DNA from: Lautropia sp.
GTDB taxonomy: Bacteria; Pseudomonadota; Gammaproteobacteria; Burkholderiales; Burkholderiaceae_E
DNA length: 64,000 nt
Direction of reading: 5' to 3'
Assembly (NCBI GenBank): GCA_030532895.1
Contig: JAUNKF010000010.1
Span: 1 to 64,000 of the forward strand
Shown one piece after another: positions 37,478 to 47,821 of this stretch. A program made the position numbers and the translations under genes. Under the pieces are notes generated by a model. It worked only from the letters and a program-made list of their open reading frames with translations, was not told the DNA's origin and did no database searches. Position 1 is the first letter of the stretch. Each line of letters starts with the position of its first letter.

Positions 37478-39973
37478 CTAATGCCGGGTCTCGTTGCCTG
37501 GCAGGCCGGGCAGCGCAGGGAGGGAAGCCGTGACCGGGGGCGACGCTGCCGGGGTGCACGGCTGTCGTGTCGCCTCTGGTTCATCAGCCGCGGATGTCTC
37601 GGCCGTGGAGGGGCTGATCCTGGGGGGGCTTGAGTCTGCCGGCCCATCGAAGGCCATGCCTCCCGCGGCTGCATCCGGGGCGGCATGGCTGCTGGCGAGC
37701 GCAGATGTTCCCGCCATCGTCTGCTGGCGGCTATGACGCAGCAGCGCGGTGGAGGGCGGTTGGCGCTCGAACAGCTCGGCCAACGGCATGGCTTTGCCAA
37801 AGAAATCCCCTTGCAGGTAGGCGATGCCAAGGTCGGTGAGCCGCTCGTAGATGGCGGCATTGTGGACGTGTTCGGCCACGGTGCGCAGCTTGAGGCGCTT
37901 GGCCACGCGAACGGTCGAGAGGATGATTTCCTCGTCAATGGGGTTCGACATCAGGTTGCGCACGAAGGAGCCGTCGATCTTCAGGTAATCGAGCGGGAAA
38001 CGCTTCAGGTATTCGAAGGTGGCCAAGCCCGTGCCGAAGTCATCCAGGGCGATGCCGAAACCCTGATCCTTCAGGTCATCCACCAGGCGCGAGGCGGCAG
38101 CCGGGTTGCGGATGGCTTCGCTTTCGGTGATCTCGAACACGACCTTGGCAGCCGGAATGGCATGATTGGCCCGTTGCTCGCGGATGAAGGCAGCGATGCT
38201 GTCATCGCTCATCGTGGCCCCTGCCAGGTTGATCGAGCATTTCCAGGTGAGGGCCAGTGCTTCAGGGTTGCTGGCCAGCCACTCGAAAGTGCGGCGGATG
38301 ACGGCGCGGTCGAGCAGCACCGACATCTGGGCCTGGGAGGCCAGACTCAGGAATTCGGGCGGACGGATCATCTGACCGTCCTTGTCGCGCAGCCGGGTGA
38401 GGATCTCGTAGGAACGCATCAGCGCAGGCGCTTCCGGATCGATCAGTGGCTGCGCATAAAGGTCGATCCGATCATTGCGGATGGCCTCGCGGATGTGCTC
38501 GATCTTCTTCTGGTGCGCGCGCCGGGCATCGATCACGGTTTGCGACAGTGGTTCGATGAAGAGTTGCGGGTCACGGATGCTGGCCGCGATGGCCTGGGCG
38601 TCACTGAGTGCGGTCAGGCAATCTTCACTGGTGATCTGGGAGTTCGGGTCGAGCAGCAGGCCGCCAATGTGACATTGCAGGCGGATGGTACCGTGCTCGG
38701 TCAGGAAGACCTGACCGCTCAGGTGGGCGTAGATCTCGCGGGCCACGGCACGTACCTGAGCCACGGTTTCGGCATGAACCAACAAGGTGTAGCGACCGGC
38801 CGAAAGGCGAGCGGCCAGATGGGTGCTGGTCTGCTGGATCAGCAGGTTGGCCGTGGCCTGTTCGAGCTGCATGGCCTCGACGGTGCCCGACAGGTCGTGA
38901 ATGGCATCGTAGTTGCTGATGTAAAGCCCGATCAACCCATAGCTCGGGCGCTGTGGTGCAGCCAAGCGGTCACTCAGCTCGGCAAGCAGGCCGCGGTCGT
39001 TGAGCAGACCTGTGCTCATGTCCTGGCGCGCCTGTTGTGACATGCGCTGAAGCGCATTGCTCCGATCGGCGGCCAGCGCCTGCAGCAGCTGGGCAGCCAG
39101 CACGGCGCAGCAGAGCAGCAGCGAGATGTTGAGGGTGTCGATGAACACCTGATCAATGCTGCGGTGGCTGGTCGCATAGGCCCGGCAGGCCAAGAGCGGC
39201 ATGGCTGCGATCAGCAGGGTGTAGGCATCGGCACGCCCGCTGTTCTGGGAGGCGGCGAGCCAGATCATCGGAATGAAGACACCGAAGAGAACGAGGCTCG
39301 CATAGGCTTCGAAACCAAGGCGGTTCAGTGCGTAGGACAGCGCAGCAATGAGGCTGACGACCAGAACGGTGGGCAGGCTGATCCGTGGTGAGGGAGTAGC
39401 GGTGGTGGCCTCGTCCTGCTCGGCGTGAGGCGGGCGGATCAAGGCGAGCAAGGCGGGGCTGACCAGCATCATGCCAAGCGCATCGGCCAACCATCCGGCC
39501 AGCATCAGATGCGTGAAACGGTCGGGCGGGAAACCATCGATCTGGGCCGTCGTGATCAGGGCGGCAAAGACAAGCGCATTGATCGGGGCCGAGATGAGCA
39601 GTGAGACGGCCAGATATCGGGTGACGAAATCGAGCCGGTACTCGGGCGGCTTCCATTCGGCCAGGTGGCGCAGGATGTGGATGGCGATCCACGGCCCGAG
39701 GATCGAGCCGCAGGCGAGGACAGCCGCATACTGAAGATCACGCGTGGTGGCAAAGGCCCAGAGGGCGCCACCGAAGGCCGCCACCGGCAACCAGCGGATA
39801 CCGAAGTGCCAGGCCAGCGAGAAACCCACGGCCGAGATGGGCCAGATCAGCAGTCGATGCGTGGCACCTGCCGACACCAGTTGGGCCAGCAGGCAGAGGA
39901 TGGCAGCGACGGCGACAGCGTAGAGGCATCGGCCTGCCAAGGACAGGCCATGAAAGTTGGCAATAGCTTTCAA
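37478..39973 (-). CDS. Membrane MASE1-GGDEF(degenerate)-EAL c-di-GMP signalling protein
   Basis: An 831-residue protein. Residues 1-300 hold about eight hydrophobic segments of a MASE1-type sensor. A GGDEF-like domain follows, but the active-site motif is replaced by LSAGRYTL, so cyclase activity is unlikely. The EAL domain keeps YEILTRL, INLAG, FEITESEA, LDDFGTG, YLKIDGSFV and YLQGDFFGKA, so hydrolysis of c-di-GMP is plausible; AEHVH replaces the usual AEGVE but keeps the glutamate. The last 90 residues are disordered and Pro/Ala/Ser-rich. The TTG start at 39973 is weakly supported. Confidence 0.85.
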   Translation of the reverse strand: MKAIANFHGLSLAGRCLYAVAVAAILCLLAQLVSAGATHRLLIWPISAVGFSLAWHFGIRWLPVAAFGGALWAFATTRDLQYAAVLACGSILGPWIAIHILRHLAEWKPPEYRLDFVTRYLAVSLLISAPINALVFAALITTAQIDGFPPDRFTHLMLAGWLADALGMMLVSPALLALIRPPHAEQDEATTATPSPRISLPTVLVVSLIAALSYALNRLGFEAYASLVLFGVFIPMIWLAASQNSGRADAYTLLIAAMPLLACRAYATSHRSIDQVFIDTLNISLLLCCAVLAAQLLQALAADRSNALQRMSQQARQDMSTGLLNDRGLLAELSDRLAAPQRPSYGLIGLYISNYDAIHDLSGTVEAMQLEQATANLLIQQTSTHLAARLSAGRYTLLVHAETVAQVRAVAREIYAHLSGQVFLTEHGTIRLQCHIGGLLLDPNSQITSEDCLTALSDAQAIAASIRDPQLFIEPLSQTVIDARRAHQKKIEHIREAIRNDRIDLYAQPLIDPEAPALMRSYEILTRLRDKDGQMIRPPEFLSLASQAQMSVLLDRAVIRRTFEWLASNPEALALTWKCSINLAGATMSDDSIAAFIREQRANHAIPAAKVVFEITESEAIRNPAAASRLVDDLKDQGFGIALDDFGTGLATFEYLKRFPLDYLKIDGSFVRNLMSNPIDEEIILSTVRVAKRLKLRTVAEHVHNAAIYERLTDLGIAYLQGDFFGKAMPLAELFERQPPSTALLRHSRQQTMAGTSALASSHAAPDAAAGGMAFDGPADSSPPRISPSTAETSAADEPEATRQPCTPAASPPVTASLPALPGLPGNETRH

Positions 39974-40237
39974 ACCGGTTTACCGAGCGATTCCCCTGAA
40001 TCGATATAGCAGCAAGCATACCCGTTGGCATGCCTTCTGCCATGCATTTGAGGACTGGCTCGTCCGTTGCCAAATGCTTCCCGTCGGGTTGATGCAACGA
40101 CCTGTCGTCTTTCTGGCGCACAGCAGTGGCTTGAGGGTGTCAGGCAGCGGGACGGCGGGAAGGGTCATGTCGATGCGTGGGCTGATCGACGCATGCGCTG
40201 TCAGGGCTTGACGCCCCCGCGCGAAACAGACACCGAC

Positions 40238-40912
40238 TTATCGCTTGCCGGCACTTTTGCCGGCGGCGGCCGGGGATTCAAGCTTCAGGGCGCCATCCTG
40301 CATGTTCAGCACGCCCAGGCCCGGAATCGTCAGATCCCCGCTTTTCTGGTTGTCAGGGCAGGCGCCCAGGTAATGGGCCTCGATGTATTCGCGATCTTCG
40401 CGCTTGTTGTTGGCCAAGGGCGGAGAATAGAACACGAGGATGTCGATGCGATAGCGGGTTTCAAAATCACCGCTGGCAATCGACTGGTTGATGACGGTGG
40501 TGCGTGAATCCTTGCAGACCGACTCGGCCACCCAGTTGATGCCGGAACGCTTGAAGGGGCCGACCGTGCAGGCGCCTTTCTTGCCGACAAGACGATCGAG
40601 GTGATGCTCGGCCGTGTCCGTCTGATCTCCGATACAGAAGCGCACCGGCGGCAAGCCAAGCTGGGCCGATGCACTGTTCTTCACTTCCCAAAGCCCCGGC
40701 CGGCGCCGCGGAAAATCGAGTCTGCCGGGGCCGGTGAAGCGGTCATAGGGCTTGACGATCTCGCTGTTGAGCGCCTTCTCGTCCGTGTCTGCCTGGGCAA
40801 GCTGAAGGGGCTGCCCGGTGTCGGCTGTGGCATGCAGGCTGTGGCAGGCCATCATGGCCCCGAGCAGCGCCGGCGCGAAGGCAGGCCAAGGACGAAAAAG
40901 GCGGATCTTCAC
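40238..40912 (-). CDS. Periplasmic DUF3617-like protein
   Basis: A 224-residue protein with an N-terminal signal-like segment (FAPALLGAMMACHSLHATA). The pattern RRRPGLWEVKNS, then RFCIGDQTD, CTVGPFKRSG and a WVAESVC segment resembles DUF3617, a small periplasmic domain of unknown function with paired cysteines. It follows prpD on the same strand with 16 bases between them, so it may be cotranscribed with the propionate genes. Confidence 0.6.
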   Translation of the reverse strand: MKIRLFRPWPAFAPALLGAMMACHSLHATADTGQPLQLAQADTDEKALNSEIVKPYDRFTGPGRLDFPRRRPGLWEVKNSASAQLGLPPVRFCIGDQTDTAEHHLDRLVGKKGACTVGPFKRSGINWVAESVCKDSRTTVINQSIASGDFETRYRIDILVFYSPPLANNKREDREYIEAHYLGACPDNQKSGDLTIPGLGVLNMQDGALKLESPAAAGKSAGKR

Positions 40913-40928
40913 AGGAGAGGTTCAGGCT

Positions 40929-42380
40929 TCAAATGACGAAGAGATCGACGTACTCGTTGACCGGCATCGACTCCAGCCGCTTCTGGTCGAGCGAGACGGC
41001 GAGGATCGCATCCTGCTGCTTTTTCGGGAAGCGACGGGCCAGGTTCGTGCGGAACTTGGCTTCGAGCAGCGGAATGCCTTCCTGACGACGCAGCCGATGG
41101 CCGATCGGGTATTCGACCACGATCTCGTCGAAGGCGCTGCCGTCATTGAACTCGACGGTAAGGGCATTGGCAATCGAGCGCTTGGCAGGATCATGGTAAT
41201 CGGCCGTGAACTGCTTGTCTTCCACGCAAACCATCTTGGCGCGCAATTCGTCAATGGCCGGATCGGCGGCAACCTCGTCCTCGTAGTCGGCAGCCGTCAG
41301 GCGGCCATAGAGGATCGGCACGGCCACCATGTACTGGATGGCGTGGTCGCGGTCGGCCGGGTTGTTGAGCGGGCCTTGTTTGTCGATGATGCGGATCGCG
41401 GCCTCGTGCGTGCGGATCGTGATCTTCTTGATGTCGGCAGCCGACTTGCCGGCGTCGGCCAGCTTCTGGTGGATGGCCATCGCGCATTCGACGGCGGTCT
41501 GGGCATGGAACTCGGCCGGGAAGGAGATCTTGAAGAGCACGTTCTCCATCACGTAGCTGCCATAGGGACGCTGGAACTTGAAGGGCTGGCCCTTGAAGAG
41601 CACGTCGTAAAAGCCCCAGGTCTTGGCCGTCAGCACCGACGGATAGCCCATCTCGCCGGTCTTGGCGATCAGCGCGAGACGCACGGCGCGAGAGGTGGCG
41701 TCACCGGCTGCCCACGACTTGCGCGAACCGGTATTCGGCGCATGACGGTAGGTGCGCAGCGACTGACCGTCCACCCAGGCGAGCGAGACGGCATCGATGA
41801 TCTCGCTGCGTGACAGGCCCAGCATTTCGGCGACGACGGCCGTGGAGGCGACCTTCACGAGCACCACGTGGTCAAGGCCCACGCGGTTGAAGGAATTCTC
41901 CAATGCGATGCACCCCTGGATTTCGTGCGCCTTGATCATGCCGGTCAGCACCTGCTTCATCGTGAGCGGGGGTTTGCCGGCTGCCACGGCGTTGCGGCTC
42001 AGCCAATCGGCCGTGGCCAGGATGCCACCCAGGTTGTCGGAGGGATGACCCCACTCGGCAGCCAGCCAGGTGTCGTTGAAGTCGAGCCAGCGAATCATGG
42101 CGCCGATGTTGAAGGCGGCCTGCACAGGGTCGAGCTGGAACTGGGTGCCGGGCACCTTGGCGCCATTGGGCACGACGGTGCCAGGCACGATCGGCCCCAT
42201 CAGTTTGGTGCAGGCCGGGTATTCGAGCGCTTCAAGGCCGCAACCGAGCGTGTCGATCAGGCAGTTTCGGGCCGTTTCATAGGCCAGCTCGCTCTTGATC
42301 TCATAATCGAGTACGTAGTCGGCAATGTCGACAAGCACCTGATCGGGGTCGGGACGGACATTGGAAATGTGGCTGGACAT
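40929..42380 (-). CDS. prpD: 2-methylcitrate dehydratase
   Basis: A 483-residue MmgE/PrpD-family enzyme that converts 2-methylcitrate to 2-methyl-cis-aconitate in propionate breakdown. The conserved [19 protein letters not shown] stretch and YPIGHRLRR are typical of PrpD. AAGGAG lies ten bases before the ATG. With prpB and prpC encoded upstream, the methylcitrate cycle is complete apart from an aconitase, which is not in the window. Confidence 0.95.
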   Translation of the reverse strand: MSSHISNVRPDPDQVLVDIADYVLDYEIKSELAYETARNCLIDTLGCGLEALEYPACTKLMGPIVPGTVVPNGAKVPGTQFQLDPVQAAFNIGAMIRWLDFNDTWLAAEWGHPSDNLGGILATADWLSRNAVAAGKPPLTMKQVLTGMIKAHEIQGCIALENSFNRVGLDHVVLVKVASTAVVAEMLGLSRSEIIDAVSLAWVDGQSLRTYRHAPNTGSRKSWAAGDATSRAVRLALIAKTGEMGYPSVLTAKTWGFYDVLFKGQPFKFQRPYGSYVMENVLFKISFPAEFHAQTAVECAMAIHQKLADAGKSAADIKKITIRTHEAAIRIIDKQGPLNNPADRDHAIQYMVAVPILYGRLTAADYEDEVAADPAIDELRAKMVCVEDKQFTADYHDPAKRSIANALTVEFNDGSAFDEIVVEYPIGHRLRRQEGIPLLEAKFRTNLARRFPKKQQDAILAVSLDQKRLESMPVNEYVDLFVI

Positions 42381-42780
42381 CGGGGCGTTCTCCTTTCTCG
42401 TTGTTGGCTTGACAGGTTGACCGGGAAGTTGTCATGCACGGTTTCGGGAAGAAACGCGTGCATGACGGCCTCTCGTGCGTGGCGCGAACCCTGACCGCCT
42501 GCCCCGTTACAAGGGGGGCGATGGGGTCAGCACTGGCGCCGGGGTTCAACAAATCGGCTGGCCGGCAGGTGAACCGGTCGACCGGGGTGCCCACGGACAG
42601 TATCGACGGTGAACCGTACCATCCTGTGCGGCGAAAGGGGCACCGATGTCCACCACCTGGCACGGCTTGTGGTCAGGTCTGAACGGCGAGCCACAACAAC
42701 CGGCTGTGGGCCGGTGGCTGGGGCACGACGCCGTTCATTCGAGACGATCGACACGAGCATGCGCCTGGTGTGGCTTGGCC
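42381..42780. other. Spacer between prpD and the unknown periplasmic gene
   Basis: A 400-base gap with no supported gene. It contains the strong hairpin at 42431-42466 and several GGTGAACC and GGTCGACC-like words around 42570-42620. No clear promoter was identified. Confidence 0.45.
42431..42466. repeat. Long stem-loop upstream of prpD
   Basis: GTCATGCACG pairs with CGTGCATGAC (10 bases, exact), and inside it GTTTC pairs with GAAAC around a five-base loop, with one bulged G. The result is a 15-base-pair stem 51 bases upstream of prpD. No T-run follows on either strand, so it is more likely an RNA-processing or stability element than a terminator. Confidence 0.75.
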
Positions 42781-43341
42781 TCAGTTGGCGCTCATCAGTG
42801 CCTGTTGTTTCGGGTGAATGCAACCATCGACGAAGCGCTGACCGGTACGCTGGTTCAACACCATCGACTTGTTGCGGATCTGGATCAGCAACGCCTCCGA
42901 ACCGACATCTTCCAGACGCAACGCACCGGTGGAGGACACCACCGGTTTCATCAACCAACGCTGCTTCTTGTAAGCCAGATCCACGTAGCCCGGATGCTCG
43001 GTGCTTTCGGTCAGGTGGATCTGCTGGTTGAACTCGCACTGGCTCGTGCCCAGCATGACCGCCTGCAGGGCGTTCATCTGCTGGGCATCGGCCGCCGGAA
43101 TCACCAGCGCAGCCGCAGCGGCAGCTGCCGTGGCAGCAGCCGCTTTTTTGGCCTTCTTGGGCTTGGCCGTCTTGGGTTTCACCGCTTTCTTGGCCGATAC
43201 GGTGGCTGCCTTGGCATCGGCGGCCTCGACCGTGGGGGCGGTCAGCAGGCTGCCCAACAGCAGGGCGGCCGAGACGGCCAGAACGGCACCACGGGCGTTG
43301 GGCCGGTGTTGAAACGACGGAAGCGAAAGCGGAAAGTCCAT
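42781..43341 (-). CDS. Conserved periplasmic protein of unknown function
   Basis: A 186-residue protein with a signal peptide (GAVLAVSAALLLGSLLTAPTVEA), then a Lys/Ala/Pro-rich segment (residues 48-80) that looks like a histone H1 tail, then a folded domain with SQCEFNQQIHL, YKKQRWLMKPVVSSTGALRL and VDGCIHP, which contains two cysteines. I recall similar proteins in Burkholderiales without a function. AGGAAC precedes the ATG. It lies between prpC and prpD on the same strand, yet no link to propionate use is evident. Confidence 0.7.
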   Translation of the reverse strand: MDFPLSLPSFQHRPNARGAVLAVSAALLLGSLLTAPTVEAADAKAATVSAKKAVKPKTAKPKKAKKAAAATAAAAAAALVIPAADAQQMNALQAVMLGTSQCEFNQQIHLTESTEHPGYVDLAYKKQRWLMKPVVSSTGALRLEDVGSEALLIQIRNKSMVLNQRTGQRFVDGCIHPKQQALMSAN

Positions 43342-43420
43342 GACAGGTTCCTGAAGAGTCAGGCTGCGATCGGCAGCGGGTAATGAAAGGTTGCCGATCC
43401 GACGTTGCTAACCATCGTCA

Positions 43421-44578
43421 TCACGGCCGGTTGTTCAGAGGCACAAAAGTCAGGTTTTCAGGGCCGACATAGTTCGCGCTGGGACGGATGATCTTGTTGT
43501 CCTGACGCTGCTCGATAACGTGTGCTGCCCACCCTGCAGTGCGGGCAATCACGAAGAGCGGCGTGAACATCGCCGTCGGCACGCCCATGGCGTGATAGCT
43601 GACTGCCGAGAACCAGTCGAGGTTCGGGAACATCTTCTTGATGTCCGCCATGACCTGTTCCAGGCGTTCTGCGATATTGAACATTTTCAGATCACCCGAT
43701 TCTTCGGAAAGACGGCGGGCAACCCCCTTGATGATCACATTACGAGGATCGCTGATGGTGTAGACCGGATGACCGAAGCCGATCACCACCTCTTTGGCCT
43801 CGACCCGTTTGCGGATGTCGGCTTCGGCACTGTCGGGGTCGGCATAACGTTGCTGAACCTCGAAGGCGACCTCGTTGGCACCACCGTGCTTCGGGCCACG
43901 CAGTGCGCCGATCGCGCCGGTGATGGCCGAATACATGTCGGAACCGGTGCCGGCGATGACACGGGCCGTGAAAGTGGAGGCGTTGAATTCGTGCTCGGCA
44001 TAGAGGTTGAGCGAGGTCTGCATCGCCCGTACCCAGCTGGCTGGCGGACGCGTGCCATGCAGCAGGTCGAGGAAGTGGCCGGCGATGCTCGTCTCCTCGG
44101 ACTCGACTTCGATACGACGCCCGTTGTGGCTGAAGTGGTACCAGTACAACAGTGCGGAGCCGAGGCAGGCGATCAGTCGGTCGGCGATGTCCCGCGCGCC
44201 GGCCAGATTGTGATCCAGGGCTTCAGGCAACTGGCAGCCCAGTACCGACACCGCCGTACGCATCACGTCCATCGGATGGGAGGCCGGGGGCAGGGCTTCC
44301 AGGGCTGTGCGCAAGTTGGCCGGCAGGCCACGCAGGGCGATCAGCTTCTTCCGGTAGCCATCCAGCTCGTTCTTGTTCGGCAGCTTGCCATGAATCAGCA
44401 GATAAGCCACTTCCTCGAAGTCGGTGCCTTCGGCCAGATCCATGATGTCATAGCCGCGATAGTGCAGGTCATTACCGGTACGGCCCACCGTGCACAGGGC
44501 GGTATTGCCGGCGGCTACACCCGACAGGGCGACCGACTTCTTGGGTTTCGGGGTGACGGGGGTATTCTGTTCACTCAT
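43421..44578 (-). CDS. prpC: 2-methylcitrate synthase
   Basis: A 385-residue citrate-synthase-family enzyme joining propionyl-CoA and oxaloacetate. The short length, [15 protein letters not shown] at the N terminus, [17 protein letters not shown], and [14 protein letters not shown] fit methylcitrate synthase rather than the long type II citrate synthase encoded at 52445. It follows prpB by 66 bases and is read in the same direction. Confidence 0.95.
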   Translation of the reverse strand: MSEQNTPVTPKPKKSVALSGVAAGNTALCTVGRTGNDLHYRGYDIMDLAEGTDFEEVAYLLIHGKLPNKNELDGYRKKLIALRGLPANLRTALEALPPASHPMDVMRTAVSVLGCQLPEALDHNLAGARDIADRLIACLGSALLYWYHFSHNGRRIEVESEETSIAGHFLDLLHGTRPPASWVRAMQTSLNLYAEHEFNASTFTARVIAGTGSDMYSAITGAIGALRGPKHGGANEVAFEVQQRYADPDSAEADIRKRVEAKEVVIGFGHPVYTISDPRNVIIKGVARRLSEESGDLKMFNIAERLEQVMADIKKMFPNLDWFSAVSYHAMGVPTAMFTPLFVIARTAGWAAHVIEQRQDNKIIRPSANYVGPENLTFVPLNNRP

Positions 44579-44644
44579 GGGATGTGTCTCTCTCGTTCCT
44601 GGTTCTGGTAGATGCTGCGGTCGGCGGCCGGCGTGCCGCCAGGA

Positions 44645-45550
44645 TCATGCTTTGGTCTGGGAAAAGAGCGCGTCGAGGCGCTTTTCATAATCCCAGTAGC
44701 CGATGGCGTCATACAGCTCCTTGCGGGTTTGCATCAGCTCGACCACCTCGGCCTGTGTGCCGTTCTTGCGGATGCTGTGATAGACCGTTTCGGCCGCCTT
44801 GTTCATGGCGCGGAAGGCCGACAACGGGTACAACACGATCGAGACGCCCACTTCGGCGAGCTGGTCTCGGGTGAAGAGTGGTGTCTGGCCGAATTCGGTG
44901 ATGTTGGCCAGAATCGGGGCGTCGACTGCCTCGGCAAAACGACGATAAGTGTCCAGATCGGTGACGGCCTCCGGAAACAGCATGTCGGCACCGGCCTCGA
45001 TGCAGGCCACGGCACGCTCGATGGCGGCGTCCAGCCCCTCGACGGCCAGTGCGTCGGTGCGGGCCATGATGACGAACTGATCATCACCTCTGGCGTCGAC
45101 GGCGGCCTTGATCCGGTCGACCATCTCGCTTTTGCTGACGATCTCCTTGTTGGGGCGGTGGCCACAGCGCTTCGCGCCCACCTGATCCTCGATGTGCATG
45201 CCGGCCGCACCCGCCTTGATCAAGCTGCGTGTGGTTCGGGCCACGTTGAAAAAGGAGGCACCAAAGCCGGTATCGGCATCGACGAGCAGCGGCGTGTCGC
45301 AAACATCGGTGATGCGACGCACGTCGGTCAGCACGTCATCGAGGTTGCTGATGCCCAGATCGGGCAGGCCGAGCGAACCGGCAGCCACCCCACCTCCCGA
45401 GAGATAGATGGCCCGAAAGCCGGCCTGGGTGGCGAGCAGGGCATGGTTGGCATTGATCGCGCCCGGCAACTGCAGCGGTTTTTCTTCCTGCACGGCCTGG
45501 CGTAGCCGTGCCCCGGGCGAGAGGCGGCCGGATGGTGTCGTCAAACTCAT
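44645..45550 (-). CDS. prpB: 2-methylisocitrate lyase
   Basis: A 301-residue isocitrate-lyase-superfamily enzyme that splits 2-methylisocitrate into succinate and pyruvate. The catalytic loop KRCGH is present, as are [17 protein letters not shown] and [11 protein letters not shown] 45550 has GGAGGAG upstream and overlaps the stop of the lyase-like gene before it (ATGA), so the two are coupled. Confidence 0.96.
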   Translation of the reverse strand: MSLTTPSGRLSPGARLRQAVQEEKPLQLPGAINANHALLATQAGFRAIYLSGGGVAAGSLGLPDLGISNLDDVLTDVRRITDVCDTPLLVDADTGFGASFFNVARTTRSLIKAGAAGMHIEDQVGAKRCGHRPNKEIVSKSEMVDRIKAAVDARGDDQFVIMARTDALAVEGLDAAIERAVACIEAGADMLFPEAVTDLDTYRRFAEAVDAPILANITEFGQTPLFTRDQLAEVGVSIVLYPLSAFRAMNKAAETVYHSIRKNGTQAEVVELMQTRKELYDAIGYWDYEKRLDALFSQTKA

Positions 45551-46545
45551 GTCTCCTCCGTGAGTGGGGAATGAAAGGCGGCTTTGACCGCACTGTCGAT
45601 GGGGGCGCCCGTCAAGCGGGCACGCTCCAGTACCTGCCACCAGTAGCGATAGCTGGCGCGGTCGTGCAATTCGTCCTGATGCCGAATCGGCCCCCAGTCG
45701 GCCCGTTGCGCAGCGAGCAGGATCTGGCCAGCCTGGTGGACTTCATCATGCGTGGGCCGGAAGGCCGCGATGATCGGTTCGACCTGATTGGGGTGAATGC
45801 TCCATTTGCGCTGATAGCCGAAATCCTGAGCGGCACGCCGTGCATCACGGCCAGCAGCCTGCCCATCGCCGATGGCGAGCGTGACACTGTGTGTGGCCAC
45901 CTTGCCATGTGCATGGCAGGCCAGCGAGATGTCGGTCAGCGCACGGGCAAGCAGTGGGTGATCGAACTGGCGTGCATCGTGCAGCGCATCGGCGCCAATC
46001 GCGCCGTCGAAGCTGCTGATGTAGTCCATCAGGCCAAAGCACAGGGCTTCAACCCTCGGGTGAGCGGCCAACTCGTTCACATGCGCCAGTGCACGCGGGC
46101 TCTCGATCAGCAACTGAAAGGGGATGGGGCGCGCAATGCCGTGCCGGGCCTCCAGCGCTTCGCAGCAGGCGATGGCCACGGCCAGATCGGCCGGCGTATC
46201 GATCTTGGGCAGCGTGAGGAAAGCTAGGCGATGGCCTGCCGGGCTGCCCAACAAGGTTTTCAGCTCCGTTTCAAAGAGCGGGTGATGCACCGGGTGAGGG
46301 CGCACGCCCACCCGGTTGAAGCGGTTGGCATCACTGGCCAGCGCCTGCGCCACCTGCTCGATGTGCACGATTTCTTGACCGACTGGCGCGCCATCCTCGC
46401 AGTCGGCCGTGACATCCAGAATGGGGCCCAGCCTCGCCTGCAGGGCGAGTGACTTGGCCAGCAGCTCGATCCGGCCACTGTAATGATCACAGACCGGCAA
46501 TCGAACCCGTGGCGTCTCCTGGTGGAGCACCTTGGCAGGATGCAT
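45547..46545 (-). CDS. HpcH/HpaI-CitE-family lyase
   Basis: A 332-residue TIM-barrel protein of the citrate lyase beta / CoA ester lyase group. Features are [13 protein letters not shown] (acidic metal site), [37 protein letters not shown] and KWSIHPNQ. Relatives cleave malyl-CoA or citramalyl-CoA; the exact substrate here is unknown. ATG 46545, eight bases after GGAGG, is preferred over GTG 46551. It lies between mdh and prpB, overlapping prpB, a position seen in other Burkholderiales. Confidence 0.85.
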   Translation of the reverse strand: MHPAKVLHQETPRVRLPVCDHYSGRIELLAKSLALQARLGPILDVTADCEDGAPVGQEIVHIEQVAQALASDANRFNRVGVRPHPVHHPLFETELKTLLGSPAGHRLAFLTLPKIDTPADLAVAIACCEALEARHGIARPIPFQLLIESPRALAHVNELAAHPRVEALCFGLMDYISSFDGAIGADALHDARQFDHPLLARALTDISLACHAHGKVATHSVTLAIGDGQAAGRDARRAAQDFGYQRKWSIHPNQVEPIIAAFRPTHDEVHQAGQILLAAQRADWGPIRHQDELHDRASYRYWWQVLERARLTGAPIDSAVKAAFHSPLTEET

Positions 46546-46571
46546 CGTCACGGCCTCCGGGTGGCGAACGA

Positions 46572-47552
46572 TCAGCCAACCAGGTGCTTGACACCATCGC
46601 GCTCGCCGAGCAGCTCGTCGAGCGTGACCTTCATGCGCTCACGGCTGAAGTCGTCGATCTCCAGCCCTTCGACGAGCTTGTACTCGCCGTTTTCGCAGGT
46701 GACGGGGAAGCCATAGATGATGTCTTCGGGGATGTCATAGTCACCGTTGGACGGCACACCCATCGTGACCCACTTGCCCTGCGTGCCCAGTGCCCAATCA
46801 CGCATGTGATCGATGGCAGCGTTGGCAGCCGAAGCGGCGGACGACAGACCACGAGCCTCGATGATGGCAGCGCCACGCTTGCCGACGGTGGGGATGAAGG
46901 TGTCCTTCACCCAGGCGTCGTCATTGACGAGGGCCGACATCTTGTCGCCGTTGCTGGTGGCAAAGCGGATGTCCGGGTACATGGTGGGGGAGTGATTGCC
47001 CCAGACCACGAGTTTTTCGATCGAATCCACGTTGCGACCCGTCTTGCCGGCCAGCTGCGACAGCGCACGGTTGTGATCGAGGCGCAGCATGGCGGTGAAG
47101 TTCTTCTTCGGCAGGTCGGGGGCCGACTTCATCGCAATGTAGGCGTTGGTGTTGGCCGGGTTGCCGACCACGAGCACTTTCACGTCACGGCTGGCGTGAT
47201 CGTTCAGTGCCTTGCCCTGAACGGTGAAGATGGCGCCGTTGGCTTCGAGCAGATCCTTGCGCTCCATGCCCTTCGAGCGTGGACGGGCGCCGACGAGCAG
47301 GGCGTAGTCGGCATCCTTGAAGGCCACGTTCGGGTCATCGGTGACGACCACGCCGGCCAAGAGCGGGAATGCGCAGTCTTCCAGCTCCATCACGACGCCC
47401 TTGACGGCATCCATCGCTGGCGTGATGTCGAGCAACTGCAGGATGACCGGCTGATCCTTGCCGAGCATGTCGCCATTGGCGATGCGAAACAGCAGCGAGT
47501 AACCGATCTGGCCGGCTGCGCCGGTGACTGCGACACGTTTGGGAGCTTTCAT
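46572..47552 (-). CDS. mdh: Malate dehydrogenase
   Basis: A 326-residue NAD-dependent enzyme interconverting malate and oxaloacetate. [16 protein letters not shown] forms the NAD site; [27 protein letters not shown] and [13 protein letters not shown] carry the substrate arginines and catalytic histidine of the Burkholderia-type MDH. ATG 47552 (MKAPKRVAV) is chosen by homology over an in-frame start 48 bases upstream. It heads the mdh-lyase-prpB-prpC series and is preceded by a long structured leader. Confidence 0.96.
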   Translation of the reverse strand: MKAPKRVAVTGAAGQIGYSLLFRIANGDMLGKDQPVILQLLDITPAMDAVKGVVMELEDCAFPLLAGVVVTDDPNVAFKDADYALLVGARPRSKGMERKDLLEANGAIFTVQGKALNDHASRDVKVLVVGNPANTNAYIAMKSAPDLPKKNFTAMLRLDHNRALSQLAGKTGRNVDSIEKLVVWGNHSPTMYPDIRFATSNGDKMSALVNDDAWVKDTFIPTVGKRGAAIIEARGLSSAASAANAAIDHMRDWALGTQGKWVTMGVPSNGDYDIPEDIIYGFPVTCENGEYKLVEGLEIDDFSRERMKVTLDELLGERDGVKHLVG

Positions 47553-47689
47553 GAGAAGTGCATTCCTGAAAATGAAGGTTGAACAACGGGGCAGGGCCAT
47601 CCAGCACGAACGTGATGGTCAGACGCCGGGGCCGCAGGAAGTCGCCGACGCTCAGACCAGCCCCTGCCGGCAAACGCTTGGACGGGAAC

Positions 47690-47729
47690 CTGAGCCTTTG
47701 CCCCCTGGTGACAGGAGACAAAGGCTCAG
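47690..47729 (-). promoter_or_regulatory. Structured element in the mdh leader
   Basis: CTGAGCCTTTG (47690-47700) and CAAAGGCTCAG (47719-47729) form a perfect 11-base stem; CCTG and CAGG inside the 18-base loop give a second stem. No T-run follows. It lies about 140 bases upstream of mdh in the predicted transcript. Confidence 0.6.
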
Positions 47730-47793
47730 ACACCGCTGTCGGCGTGCTTCGGGATCAGACGAGAAAACCCGGGAAACACGAATGACACGCTGT

Positions 47794-47821
47794 AATGTAC
47801 GCCAACATGTCCAGCATGCAA
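47794..47821 (-). promoter_or_regulatory. Candidate mdh promoter
   Basis: On the minus strand TTGCAT (47821-47816) and TACATT (47799-47794) are separated by 16 bases. Transcription would begin near 47787, giving a leader of about 235 bases. Confidence 0.5.

Noticed and set aside
47690..47729. Glycine riboswitch or intrinsic terminator in the mdh leader
   Set aside because: The GGGGCAAAGGCTCAGG stretch only loosely recalls a glycine aptamer and lacks the other conserved blocks; there is no T-run for a terminator.
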